A DNA stretch of 24,714 nt from Paulinella micropora (Eukaryota; Cercozoa; Imbricatea; Euglyphida), in NCBI GenBank assembly GCA_009731375.1, contig BJOX01000005.1, positions 1,330,699 to 1,355,412 of the forward strand, written 5' to 3'. The notes under the pieces were generated by a model. That model worked only from the letters and a program-made list of their open reading frames with translations. It ran no database searches and was not told where the DNA came from. Positions 1-9,393 of this stretch are shown here, piece after piece (the stretch's first letter is position 1; the number at the start of each line of letters is the position of its first letter). Made by a program: the position numbers and the translations under genes.

Positions 1-66
1 GGGGGGGGGGGGGGAGGGAGAGAGAGAGAGAGAAAGAAATATATAGATAGATAGATAGATAGATAC
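1..66. repeat. poly-G / (AG)n / (GATA)n low-complexity start
   Basis: A run of 14 G, then (AG)n to about position 36, then six GATA units. The window or contig begins inside homopolymer, so the left edge may be an assembly limit. Confidence 0.9.
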
Positions 67-100
67 CCGTGTATGGAAATGACGTCTAAGGACGGGAAAT

Positions 101-1226
<1,126 letters not shown>

Positions 1227-1291
1227 CCTAATCTAGCTATTCATCCATGTATCAAGCAACACAGTGAGGGACAACCAGGGAATAGAAGTGA

Positions 1292-1415
1292 TTAATAATA
1301 ATAATAATAATAATAATAGTGCTTCTCTGTCAATGGCTGATGCATTTCTGCACATGCGCCTCCATCGTCTCACCCGTGAGGGGAGTACGAAGAATTGACG
1401 ATAAGCTCTAATGAC
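1292..1415 (-). mobile_element. tRNA-derived SINE-like element, copy A (3' part and tail, cut by gap)
   Basis: On the minus strand this is the 3' end of the SINE-like family seen complete at 7780-8047. The body is at 1319-1415 and the (ATT)n tail, read on the minus strand, at 1292-1318. The body matches copy B over the shared stretch, with TGCATTTCTGCACATGCGCC and GGGGAGTACGAAGAATTGAC as landmarks. It stops at the N-gap, so the tRNA-like head is not visible. Confidence 0.75.
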
Positions 1416-2163
1416 NNNNNNNNNNNNNNNNNNNNNNNNNNNNNNNNNNNNNNNNNNNNNNNNNNNNNNNNNNNNNNNNNNNNNNNNNNNNNNNNNNNNN
1501 NNNNNNNNNNNNNNNNNNNNNNNNNNNNNNNNNNNNNNNNNNNNNNNNNNNNNNNNNNNNNNNNNNNNNNNNNNNNNNNNNNNNNNNNNNNNNNNNNNNN
1601 NNNNNNNNNNNNNNNNNNNNNNNNNNNNNNNNNNNNNNNNNNNNNNNNNNNNNNNNNNNNNNNNNNNNNNNNNNNNNNNNNNNNNNNNNNNNNNNNNNNN
1701 NNNNNNNNNNNNNNNNNNNNNNNNNNNNNNNNNNNNNNNNNNNNNNNNNNNNNNNNNNNNNNNNNNNNNNNNNNNNNNNNNNNNNNNNNNNNNNNNNNNN
1801 NNNNNNNNNNNNNNNNNNNNNNNNNNNNNNNNNNNNNNNNNNNNNNNNNNNNNNNNNNNNNNNNNNNNNNNNNNNNNNNNNNNNNNNNNNNNNNNNNNNN
1901 NNNNNNNNNNNNNNNNNNNNNNNNNNNNNNNNNNNNNNNNNNNNNNNNNNNNNNNNNNNNNNNNNNNNNNNNNNNNNNNNNNNNNNNNNNNNNNNNNNNN
2001 NNNNNNNNNNNNNNNNNNNNNNNNNNNNNNNNNNNNNNNNNNNNNNNNNNNNNNNNNNNNNNNNNNNNNNNNNNNNNNNNNNNNNNNNNNNNNNNNNNNN
2101 NNNNNNNNNNNNNNNNNNNNNNNNNNNNNNNNNNNNNNNNNNNNNNNNNNNNNNNNNNNNNNN
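1416..2163. other. Assembly gap (748 N)
   Basis: Run of N lying between two copies of the same SINE, so the gap is repeat-caused. Open frames that cross it have no meaning. Confidence 0.99.
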
Positions 2164-2380
2164 ATGGCTGATGCATTTCTGCACATGCGCCTCCATCGTC
2201 TCACCCGTGAGGGGAGTACGAAGAATTGACGATAAGCTCTAATGACACCCCCGCAAGGGCAGTTCCAACACTTCCAGACGGACCGGTATGTTCAATGAAA
2301 ATACTGGTGGCACCGACGGGAATCGAACTGGCGACAGGGCCCAGATGGTAGAACTTGACCACTGGGCTATCACGGTGTCC
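2164..2380 (-). mobile_element. tRNA-derived SINE-like element, copy B
   Basis: Read on the minus strand: a 73-nt tRNA-like head (2308-2380), a linker with GAACATACCGGTCC, a central part with TGCCCTTGCGGGGGTGTC, and a 3' part ending at CAGCCAT, where the gap cuts off the tail. Length is 217 bp, against about 265 bp for copies C and D, because B has only one copy of the ~35-bp linker that is doubled in the others. It has no coding capacity. Such elements are transcribed by RNA polymerase III and copied by a partner LINE. That role is inferred from structure. An (AAT)n array abuts its 5' end as well. Confidence 0.8.
2308..2380 (-). promoter_or_regulatory. tRNA-like head with internal Pol III A and B boxes (SINE copy B)
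   Basis: The minus-strand A box is TAGCCCAGTGG (2359-2369), matching TRGYNNARTGG. The B box is AGTTCGATTCC (2319-2329), close to GGTTCGANTCC. The box spacing (29 nt) suits a type 2 Pol III promoter. The ends pair as GG-CACCG with CGGTGCC if one A is bulged, and the 3' side continues A-CCA, as in a mature tRNA. The D and anticodon arms do not fold well and about four extra bases precede the A box, so this is a SINE head and not a working tRNA gene. The same head occurs at 7975-8047, at 24092-24161 (short by a few bases) and, cut by a gap, at 24433-24475. Confidence 0.7.
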
Positions 2381-2443
<63 letters not shown>

Positions 2444-2488
2444 GATATAAACACCTCTTCGAAAGCAATAATGTTAATAATAATAATG

Positions 2489-2531
<43 letters not shown>

Positions 2532-2568
2532 TGATGATGATAATGATAATAATAATAATGACCATAAC

Positions 2569-2633
<65 letters not shown>

Positions 2634-2690
2634 GAAGAAGAAGAAGAATAATAATAATCATCATCATCATCCTCATCATCATCATAGTAT
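2381..2690. repeat. (AAT)n / (ATG)n trinucleotide arrays
   Basis: (AAT)n at 2381-2441, a 33-bp interruption containing ACACCTCTTCGAAAGC (2442-2474), then (AAT)n with ATG variants, AAGAAG and CATCATC blocks to 2690. Long open frames of poly-Ile, Leu, Tyr or Met here are artefacts of the repeat. Confidence 0.9.
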
Positions 2691-2900
2691 ACCAACGGTG
2701 GCTTGATTGGCAGAGTAGGTCACACCTTCAAACGCCTCGTCCACCAACATAACCTATTTATGTATGCATGTATGCATTTATGTATGTGGCGTATGTATGT
2801 ATCTATGTAGGTCACACCCTGAACGCTGTGTCCAACAGCAAAACCTATTTACGTATGCATGTATGTAGGTAGCGTATGTATGTATCTAAGCTTAGATATA
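2691..2900. repeat. Tandem duplication, 92-bp period
   Basis: GTAGGTCACACC begins at 2715 and again at 2807. Each is followed by a diverged (A)ACGC..GTCCA segment, ACCTATTTA.GTATGCATGTATG and a TATG-rich stretch ending GCGTATGTATGTATCTA. The copies differ by several substitutions, so the duplication is not recent. Confidence 0.7.
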
Positions 2901-2925
2901 TTATATATATATATATGTATGTATG

Positions 2926-2977
<52 letters not shown>

Positions 2978-3034
2978 TGTGTGTGTGTGTGTGTGNNNNN
3001 NNNNNTGTGTGTGTGTGTGTGTGTGTGTGTTTGT

Positions 3035-3066
<32 letters not shown>

Positions 3067-3070
3067 TTGT
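2901..3070. repeat. (TA)n / (TG)n arrays with a 10-N gap
   Basis: AT dinucleotides, then (TG)n from about 2942 to 3070 with occasional TA or TT interruptions. N at 2996-3005 marks a fixed-size unresolved gap. Confidence 0.95.
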
Positions 3071-3208
3071 GTATGTTACCTATATCATGTCTGTATTATA
3101 TTTGTGCCTGTACTTTTTAAATGTCTGTCTGTCTGTCTGAGACATACATACATACATACATACATACACACATACATACATACATACATACATACATACA
3201 TACATACC
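3071..3208. repeat. (GTCT)n and (CATA)n arrays after a short spacer
   Basis: A spacer of about 50 bp (3071-3122) is followed by (GTCT)n at 3123-3139 and (CATA)n at 3142-3208. Confidence 0.9.
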
Positions 3209-3525
3209 AACCTTTTTGAGCAAGGGCATTTCCACAGGCACATTGGTCAAGTGTCTCATAACAATGCCTCTAAGATCATCTCCGAAGTATCTTTGTATGT
3301 TAGCCTGTAATAGTATATTATGCGGCTAGCCACAAATTTGACGTGTGTTTTGCGGGCGAGCCGGGCCGGGCCGGCGAGCACGCAAGTCACGTCAAATTTG
3401 GCGCGCCGCATATGTAGTTTTATCGGTAACCTGACCAAACTTTGTGGAGGTGACTACTGCCTTTATGTCCCCTCAACTGCCGCACTACTGCCTTTATGTC
3501 CCCCTCTACATACCTTATCTTGCAA
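3209..3525. other. Low-repeat spacer containing a foldback and a 34-bp direct repeat
   Basis: Not simple repeat, and no frame I recognise. ACTGCCTTTATGTCCCC occurs twice, near 3454 and 3488, a 34-bp period. The 94-bp palindrome is annotated separately. Confidence 0.5.
3319..3412. repeat. 94-bp GC-rich foldback palindrome
   Basis: The outer arms are TATGCGGC (3319-3326) and GCCGCATA (3405-3412). Inside them CAAATTTGACGTG (near 3333-3345) pairs with CACGTCAAATTTG (3388-3400), and the interior pairs further through GCGAGCCGG against GCTCGCCGG. Nearly the whole segment can form one hairpin with a few mismatches and a two-base bulge. It could be a tiny foldback or MITE-like insertion. No clear target-site duplication is visible beyond possible TA. 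Confidence 0.7.
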
Positions 3526-3730
3526 TGAATTATTGCTTTCATAAGACATAACCTGGTTGGTTCCATATGTGATTAATACCTCTTGACGTCCCACCTCATT
3601 TCCTAGTTGACTGTACATTCACACACACACACACTATCCTGTAATCAATTATGCTTTCATAAGACATTACCTGGTTGCTTCCATATGTTATTAATACCTC
3701 TTGACGTACCACCTCATTTCCTAGTAGACT
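3526..3730. repeat. Tandem duplication, 118-bp period
   Basis: GCTTTCATAAGACAT starts at 3535 and 3653. Both copies continue through ACCTGGTTG.TTCCATATGT, TTAATACCTCTTGACGT and CCACCTCATTTCCTAGT. They differ at scattered bases. A (CA)n run at 3620-3634 lies between them. Confidence 0.8.
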
Positions 3731-3895
3731 AATACATACACATACATACACATACATACTTACATACATATGCATAAATACATACATACATACAGACATA
3801 CATGCACACATACATACCAACCTACCTTCTTACCTACCTACCTGCATGCATACATACACATACATACATACATACATACATACATACATGCATAG
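3731..3895. repeat. (TACA)n / (TACC)n arrays
   Basis: Tetranucleotide repeat with CACATA, TGCA and TACC variants. Confidence 0.9.
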
Positions 3896-4070
3896 GGTGA
3901 TTGTGGATGCGAAGGAGCGCCTTCCGTCTCCGCCTAATAACTACACGGTGTGGGATGGGATCTACTTTGTGTCGTTAATCTTTCTCAACATGCAAAACGT
4001 GAAGATATCTCTGCCGCAACTGGAAAACCGTCGAAGTTAAGGTCTTTCTGGCTCTCCGTCCGTCTACCTC
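3896..4070. other. Short non-repetitive spacer
   Basis: About 175 bp of ordinary composition. One frame runs open through it from about 3890 to a stop at 4040, but I recognise no domain and it is too short to call. Confidence 0.4.
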
Positions 4071-4193
4071 CCTTTTCTTCTTCTTCTTCTTCTTCTTCTT
4101 CTTCTTCTTCTTCTTCTTCTTCTTCTTCTTCTTCTTCTTCTTCTTCTCCTCCTCCTCCTCCTCCTCCTCCTCGTCCTCCTACCCCTTTGCATC
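4071..4193. repeat. (TTC)n / (TCC)n array
   Basis: (TTC)n to about 4147, then (TCC)n to about 4180, then the gap. A polypurine:polypyrimidine mirror tract of this kind can form triplex DNA and often breaks assemblies. Confidence 0.9.
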
Positions 4194-4677
4194 NNNNNNN
4201 NNNNNNNNNNNNNNNNNNNNNNNNNNNNNNNNNNNNNNNNNNNNNNNNNNNNNNNNNNNNNNNNNNNNNNNNNNNNNNNNNNNNNNNNNNNNNNNNNNNN
4301 NNNNNNNNNNNNNNNNNNNNNNNNNNNNNNNNNNNNNNNNNNNNNNNNNNNNNNNNNNNNNNNNNNNNNNNNNNNNNNNNNNNNNNNNNNNNNNNNNNNN
4401 NNNNNNNNNNNNNNNNNNNNNNNNNNNNNNNNNNNNNNNNNNNNNNNNNNNNNNNNNNNNNNNNNNNNNNNNNNNNNNNNNNNNNNNNNNNNNNNNNNNN
4501 NNNNNNNNNNNNNNNNNNNNNNNNNNNNNNNNNNNNNNNNNNNNNNNNNNNNNNNNNNNNNNNNNNNNNNNNNNNNNNNNNNNNNNNNNNNNNNNNNNNN
4601 NNNNNNNNNNNNNNNNNNNNNNNNNNNNNNNNNNNNNNNNNNNNNNNNNNNNNNNNNNNNNNNNNNNNNNNNNNNNN
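4194..4677. other. Assembly gap (484 N)
   Basis: Run of N between a polypyrimidine array and a family-3 repeat copy that starts mid-unit. Confidence 0.99.
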
Positions 4678-5069
4678 GGGGCCAGGGCTCGTTCCATAAG
4701 CGCCCCTTGCAGAACGAGCTCCCACCTCCATTACAGAGGACCCAGTAAGCAGATGGAGTTTCGAGACTGTTCGACAGTCTAGTATAAACCGACAGAGCAC
4801 TGTGGGTTTTATTCCGGGCTCAACAAGCGAGAAAGGGCACCCTGAGGGAACAGGATTGTGCTTCCCGTCGCTATTTCGGCATGTGACTTATAGGCGTATG
4901 GCTAGGCACACATAAGGCACCCCACCACGGGCCCAGCACACCCACACCATCCCCTAATTCTCTGTCTGTCGACAGATGGCACCCATTTCAAAAAACCAAG
5001 CCCAAGGGAGGGTCAGTGACACCTCAAGTGGCCTTGGTTCACTTCGTGGAGTAAGTGATGAGATCAACT
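4678..5069. repeat. Dispersed repeat family 3, copy 1 (left end in gap)
   Basis: Matches 22070-22359 closely, differing for example at GGCATGTGAC versus GGCATATGAC. It is the only copy that continues past GTCGACAGAT (into GGCACCCATTTC) without turning into GATA. It contains the perfect hairpin GACTGTTCGACAGTC (4765-4779). GGGGCCAGGGCTCG recurs at 5224, giving a 546-bp tandem period with copy 2. The class is unknown: it could be a satellite, an LTR or a retroposon fragment. Strand is not assignable. Confidence 0.7.
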
Positions 5070-5356
5070 GATGAGATATCGACTAATGTCAGAAAAAAGG
5101 AGCTTCTGATTTCGTCAACCAAGGAAGTCTGTGGGTAAAGTATTAACCCGATGCCCAGCTAAGCCGTGATGTTTGCACGGAAGGGACTGATACAGGCGAT
5201 ACCAAAGCTCCCTAGTACCAGGCGGGGCCAGGGCTCGTTCCATAAGCGCCCCTTGCAGAACGAGCTCCCACCTCCATTACAGAGGACCCAGTAAGCAGAT
5301 GGAGTTTCGAGACTGTTCGACAGTCTAGTATAAACCGACAGAGCACTGTGGGGTTT

Positions 5357-5357
<1 letters not shown>
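5070..5357. repeat. Dispersed repeat family 3, copy 2
   Basis: Begins GATGAGATATCGACTAATG and runs to GAGCACTGTGG, where it departs from copies 1 and 4 and becomes GATA repeat. The hairpin GACTGTTCGACAGTC is at 5311-5325. Beginning at 5168, a frame gives about 40 codons ([16 protein letters not shown]...), shared by all copies of the family that span it, with no recognisable domain. Confidence 0.7.
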
Positions 5358-5399
<42 letters not shown>

Positions 5400-5424
5400 G
5401 TAAGGGTGCCCAGACGAGAAGAGT

Positions 5425-5460
<36 letters not shown>

Positions 5461-5560
5461 CGTGTAAAAAAACTTCAGGCACAGATTTGCTTGTGCATGC
5501 GGTGAGTATGTATATGTATTTATGTATGCATGTACGTATGCATACGTACGCTTGTATGTT
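5358..5560. repeat. (GATA)n, (GA)n and TATG-rich low complexity
   Basis: (GATA)n at 5358-5399, a short spacer, (GA)n at about 5426-5457, a spacer, and TATG-like sequence to about 5560. Confidence 0.85.
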
Positions 5561-5607
5561 TTACCTGAAGGAATCGTGATACGAATCTTTGCCTGTGACC
5601 TATTTCT

Positions 5608-5766
5608 ATTCCTTCTTCTTCTTCTTCTTTTCTTCTTCTTCTTCTTCTTCTTCTTCTTCTTCTTCTTCTTCTTCTTCTTCTTCTTCTTCTTCTTCTTCTT
5701 CTTCTTCTTCTTCTTCTTCTTCTTCTTCTTCTTCTTCTTCTTCTTCTTCTTCTTCTTCTTCTTCTT

Positions 5767-5817
<51 letters not shown>

Positions 5818-5866
5818 TTACTACTACTACTATTACTACTACTACTATTACTACTACTACTACTCT

Positions 5867-5898
<32 letters not shown>

Positions 5899-6134
5899 TT
5901 TCTTCTTCTTCTTTCTTCTTCTTCTTCTTCTTCTTCTTCTTCTTCTTCTTCTTCTTCTTCTTCTCATTCTCATTCTTCTTCTTCTTGTCCTTCTTCTTCT
6001 TCTTCTTCTTCTTCTTCTTCTTCTTCTTCTTCTTCTTCTTCTTCTTCTTCTTCTTCTTCTTCTTCTTCTTCTTCTTCTCATTCTCATTCTCATTCTCATT
6101 CTCATTCTTATTCTCATTCCTATCCTTATTCGTC

Positions 6135-6229
<95 letters not shown>
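5608..6229. repeat. Long (TTC)n-(TAC)n-(TTC)n-(TTA)n array
   Basis: (TTC)n about 5608-5767, (TAC)n with TTA variants about 5767-5895, (TTC)n interspersed with CATTCT about 5896-6120, and (TTA)n about 6134-6229. Each change of motif is a one-base change of the triplet. The long open frames of Phe, Ser, Leu or Arg across it are shadows of the repeat. Confidence 0.95.
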
Positions 6230-6232
<3 letters not shown>

Positions 6233-6636
6233 CCCAATGGCCTCAAGGCGTTAAACTGTGACGCCAACTCATAACCCTTTGGTGGTAGATGCTGGGGAGG
6301 AGGGTTGTTGCGCGCGTAAAAGATCTTAAACTCCGCATATGCTGGTTGATAGCCCAGGACCCAGCAGACACCAGATTGTTATGGGTGGGGTTTCGAGGCA
6401 GCTCTAGCAACCGCGCTTGGTGTATGCACTTGCACATTCGGTGACGTCTTGCAAGAGGTTGCTGGGACTGCGGAATAACCTCGGCTTAGTGCAGTCTTGC
6501 CCTCAGGAGCTCCATCGGTGGCCCCGATCATCAGGCGAGAGACTGACACGGGGGGGTGGAGGACCTCGAACAAGGGTATTGGAGGCTTATGTCCGTTGAG
6601 GATATGCCATTAGCTGCATCAGTACGCCTCAGATAT

Positions 6637-6637
<1 letters not shown>
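6230..6637 (+). mobile_element. Family 2 retroposon-like repeat, copy 1
   Basis: A 408-bp element starting CAGCCCAATGGCCT and followed by a (TTA)n tail at 6638-6699. The two copies in this window align end to end with many substitutions and small indels, so the family is old. It has no intact coding frame. Its 3' end resembles that of the SINE family (GGAGGC.CATGT.C, then GCATCAG). GATAGCCCAGGACC (near 6349) and GGGGTTTCGAGGC (near 6388) resemble degenerate A and B boxes. The orientation is chosen by the tail. It could be a second SINE or a truncated LINE 3' end. Confidence 0.6.
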
Positions 6638-6701
<64 letters not shown>

Positions 6702-6819
6702 TCAGCTGCATCAGTATGCCTTAGAGGAAGTATATCTTTCTTCTCGGAGTGTTGACTGTGATATATTTGAGGATAACCCCTGATGATAAAAACTTAGTCA
6801 CGCTTGTTTATCAGAGCTC
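6638..6819. repeat. (TTA)n tail, family 2 3' fragment and spacer
   Basis: (TTA)n at 6638-6699, then a 35-bp piece of the family 2 3' end (CATCAGCTGCATCAGTATGCC..GGAAGTATA, 6700-6734), then about 85 bp of unrecognised sequence up to copy 2. Confidence 0.65.
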
Positions 6820-7227
6820 CAGCCCAATGGCCTTACCGCGGTAAACTGTGATGCCAACTCAAAACCATTTGGTGGATGATGCTGGGGAGGAGGGTCGTTG
6901 GACGCCTGTCGAAGATCTAATACTCCGCTATGCCGGTTGATAGCCCGTGGACCCAGCGGATACCAAATTGTTATGGGTGGGGTTTTGAGGTAGTTCTAGC
7001 AACCATGCTTGGCACTTGCACATGCGGCAACGTTTTGCAAGAGGTTGTTGGGACTGCGGAATAACCTCGGCTTAGTGTAGTCTTGCCCTCAGGAGCTCCA
7101 TCGATGGCCCTATAATCAGTCGAGAGACTGACTAGGTGGGGATGGAGCACCTCGAACAAGGGCATGGAGGCTCATGTCCGGAAACGGATCGTGCCATCAG
7201 CTGCATCAGTATGCCTTAGAGGAAGTA

Positions 7228-7229
<2 letters not shown>
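6820..7229 (+). mobile_element. Family 2 retroposon-like repeat, copy 2
   Basis: A 410-bp copy in the same orientation as copy 1, starting CAGCCCAATGGCCTTACC and ending TTAGAGGAAGTATA, followed by (TTA)n at 7230-7293. Shared landmarks include TGTTATGGGTGGGGTTT, GGAATAACCTCGGCTTAGTG and CTTGCCCTCAGGAGCTCC. Its A-box-like segment is GATAGCCCGTGGACC. No usual target-site duplication is obvious because both sides are simple repeat or diverged. Confidence 0.65.
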
Positions 7230-7293
<64 letters not shown>

Positions 7294-7450
7294 CATTATT
7301 CTTATTCTTGTTCTTATTCTTCTTATTCTTATTCTTATTCTTATTCTTATTTTCATTCTTATTCTCATTTTTGTTTATTTCTTATTCTTATTCTTATTCT
7401 TATTCTCCTTTCCTATCCCTATCCTCACCCCTATTCTCATTCCTATTCAC
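7230..7450. repeat. (TTA)n then (TTCTTA)n-like array
   Basis: The family 2 tail grades into TTCTTA/TTCTCA hexamers ending near 7450. Confidence 0.85.
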
Positions 7451-7595
7451 TTCTTATCGTAGTGAGGCAGTTCAGGGGTCATAAGAAGTACATTGCATTC
7501 ACGCTCGGAGCTTGGGGAAGGTCAGAGAAGTGCCGGAGAGGGATTTGATGGCCAGCCCAGGGTACAGGTTGTTGTAATCGGGATCGTCAACAAAA
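7451..7595. other. Short non-repetitive spacer
   Basis: About 145 bp of ordinary sequence with no recognised feature. Confidence 0.4.
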
Positions 7596-7712
7596 CCCTA
7601 CAACAACAACAACAACAACAAAACAACAACAACAACAACAACAAGAGCAACAACAACAACAACAACAACAAGAGCAACAACAACAACAACAACAACAACA
7701 AACAACCAGAGC

Positions 7713-7779
<67 letters not shown>
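7596..7779. repeat. (CAA)n and (AAT)n arrays
   Basis: (CAA)n with AGAGCAA interruptions to about 7712, then (AAT)n, which is the tail of the minus-strand SINE copy C. Confidence 0.9.
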
Positions 7780-8047
7780 GTGCTTCTCTGTCAATGGCTG
7801 ATGCAAATCTGCACATGCGCCTCCATCGTCTCACCCGTGAGGGGAGTACGAAGAATTGACGATAAGCTCTAATGACACCCCCGCAAGGGCAGTTCCAACA
7901 CTTCCAGACGGGCCGGTATGTTCAATGAAAATACTGGTCCAGAAATAGACCGGTATGTTCAATGAAAATACTGGTGGCACCGACGGGAATCGAACTGGCG
8001 ACAGGGCCCAGATGGTAGAACTTGACCACTGGGCTATCACGGTGTCC
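7780..8047 (-). mobile_element. tRNA-derived SINE-like element, copy C (complete)
   Basis: The most complete copy, 268 bp. Minus-strand order: tRNA-like head (7975-8047) with A and B boxes, a linker in two diverged copies (CCGGTATG at 7913 and 7950, plus-strand reading), the central part, the 3' part ending GACAGAGAAGCAC, and a (TTA)n tail at 7713-7779. It differs from the others at GCAAATCTG versus GCATTTCTG. Both ends meet trinucleotide arrays. Confidence 0.8.
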
Positions 8048-8048
8048 A

Positions 8049-8112
<64 letters not shown>

Positions 8113-8185
8113 GCAGGAACAACAACAACAACAAGAGCAACAGCAGCAACAACAACAGCAACAGCAACATAATATCAACAAACCC

Positions 8186-8229
<44 letters not shown>
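8048..8229. repeat. (AAT)n and (CAA)n/(CAG) arrays
   Basis: (AAT)n at 8048-8110, then CAA/CAG/AGC-rich repeat to 8229. Confidence 0.9.
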
Positions 8230-8230
<1 letters not shown>

Positions 8231-8276
8231 TTATAATCGGCTTCTTCCAAGGCTGGTCCGTATGTGTTGGGTGCGC

Positions 8277-8307
<31 letters not shown>

Positions 8308-8600
8308 TGTGTGTGGTGTCTCCGCATCTCGCTCTTTGTGGAAAGCTCTCACCCGTGCACTTACAAGTTTCGGTGTGTTTTGGTTGGTGCGCTTCAAGAT
8401 CTGAAGCAAGTGCGGAAAGGGGTTGGTGGAGACGTACAATTTTGGTTGTGCTTTGGTCGGTTTGCTTCAGGATCTGCAGCAGGTGTGGAAAGGGGTTGGT
8501 GGAGACGCAGTCGTCGCAGTCGATCAGCAGGGACCCGATCAAGTACACCAACTCAGTCTACATGGCAGTGTATGTGTGTCATGTGATGTTGATAATGCTC
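8230..8600. repeat. (GC)n-(GT)n run and a 73-bp tandem duplication
   Basis: (GC)n then (GT)n near 8272-8314, alternating purine-pyrimidine DNA able to adopt Z-form. Then GGAAAGGGGTTGGTGGAGACG-type units lie 73 bp apart (GGAAAGG at 8414 and 8487), each preceded by GCTTCA.GATCTG.AGCA. The segment 8507-8555 has a diverged partner at 8793-8841. No gene recognised. Confidence 0.7.
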
Positions 8601-8792
8601 AATATTTCTTTCACATATATATAAAAATATGTATATATATGTATATATGTATATATATATGTATACACACACACATATATATATAATATATATATATACA
8701 TGATATATATTTTATATATCTATGTATATATATAATATATACATTATATATATTTTATATATCTATGCATATATATATGTATATATATATAC
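8601..8792. repeat. AT-rich (TA)n/(TATG)n low complexity
   Basis: TA-rich repeat with an internal near-duplicate, TATATTTTATATATCTATG near 8707 and again near 8750. Confidence 0.85.
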
Positions 8793-8997
8793 AGTTGTTG
8801 CAATCGATGATACAACGACCCGATTAAGTACGCCAACTCAGCAGGACAGAATCAATCAAGAATCAATCAAGAAATACTTCATACTATCAACCAATCAATC
8901 AATCAATCAATCAACAAATCAACCAATCAATCAATCAATAAATCAATAAATAAATAAATAAATCAATTAATTAATCAATCAATTAATCAATCAATCT
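8793..8997. repeat. Diverged module copy and (AATC)n array
   Basis: 8793-8841 resembles 8507-8555, sharing TCGATG/TCGATC, GACCCGAT.AAGTAC and CCAACTCAG. An imperfect (AATC)n/(AATA)n array follows from about 8850 to 8997. Confidence 0.65.
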
Positions 8998-9303
8998 TAA
9001 ACTACTCTACAAACACATGTGATATGCGCAGAAGTGGGCATATACACAAGCAGAGAGAGAGAGCGAGGAGAGAGAGAAAAGAGAAGAGAGAGAGAGAGAT
9101 CGAGAGAGAGTGAGAGAGACAGAGAGAGAGAGGAGAGAGAAGAGAAGAGAGAGAGAGAGAGGGAGGGAGGGAGGGAGGGAGGGAGAGAGAGAGAGGAGGA
9201 GGAGGAGAGGAGAAGAAGAAGAGAGAGAGAGAGAGAGAGAGATTTCACGTTTCATTTCAACACATTTCTTCGATGGGACATAAGTCAGAAAGAGACAAAA
9301 ATT
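8998..9303. repeat. (GA)n / (GGGA)n purine array with short flanks
   Basis: Purine-only stretch from about 9050 to 9241, (GA)n with GGGA and GGA variants. Spacers at 8998-9049 and 9242-9303 show no recognised feature. Confidence 0.9.
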
Positions 9304-9320
9304 ACAGATAGATAGATAGC

Positions 9321-9355
<35 letters not shown>

Positions 9356-9356
9356 G

Positions 9357-9393
<37 letters not shown>

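Noticed and set aside
1395-2229. Open frames of 250-320 codons spanning 1416-2163
   Set aside because: They consist almost wholly of N and start and end in SINE sequence.
2308-2380. Functional tRNA gene
   Set aside because: The A and B boxes and acceptor pairing are there, but the D and anticodon arms do not fold, extra bases precede the A box, and the segment recurs as the head of a longer repeated element with an ATT tail.
5159-5482. 107-codon minus-strand frame ending PFRANITA
   Set aside because: It runs from GA and GATA arrays into family 3, so the reading is a by-product of a repeat junction.
8022-8230. Polyglutamine/polyasparagine protein from (CAA)n/(CAG)n/(AAT)n
   Set aside because: The frame runs from SINE sequence through two arrays into a GC/GT run. 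No conserved flank suggests a real protein.
9019-9315. Arg/Glu-rich coiled-coil or SR-like protein
   Set aside because: It is a translation of (GA)n/(GGGA)n purine repeat.
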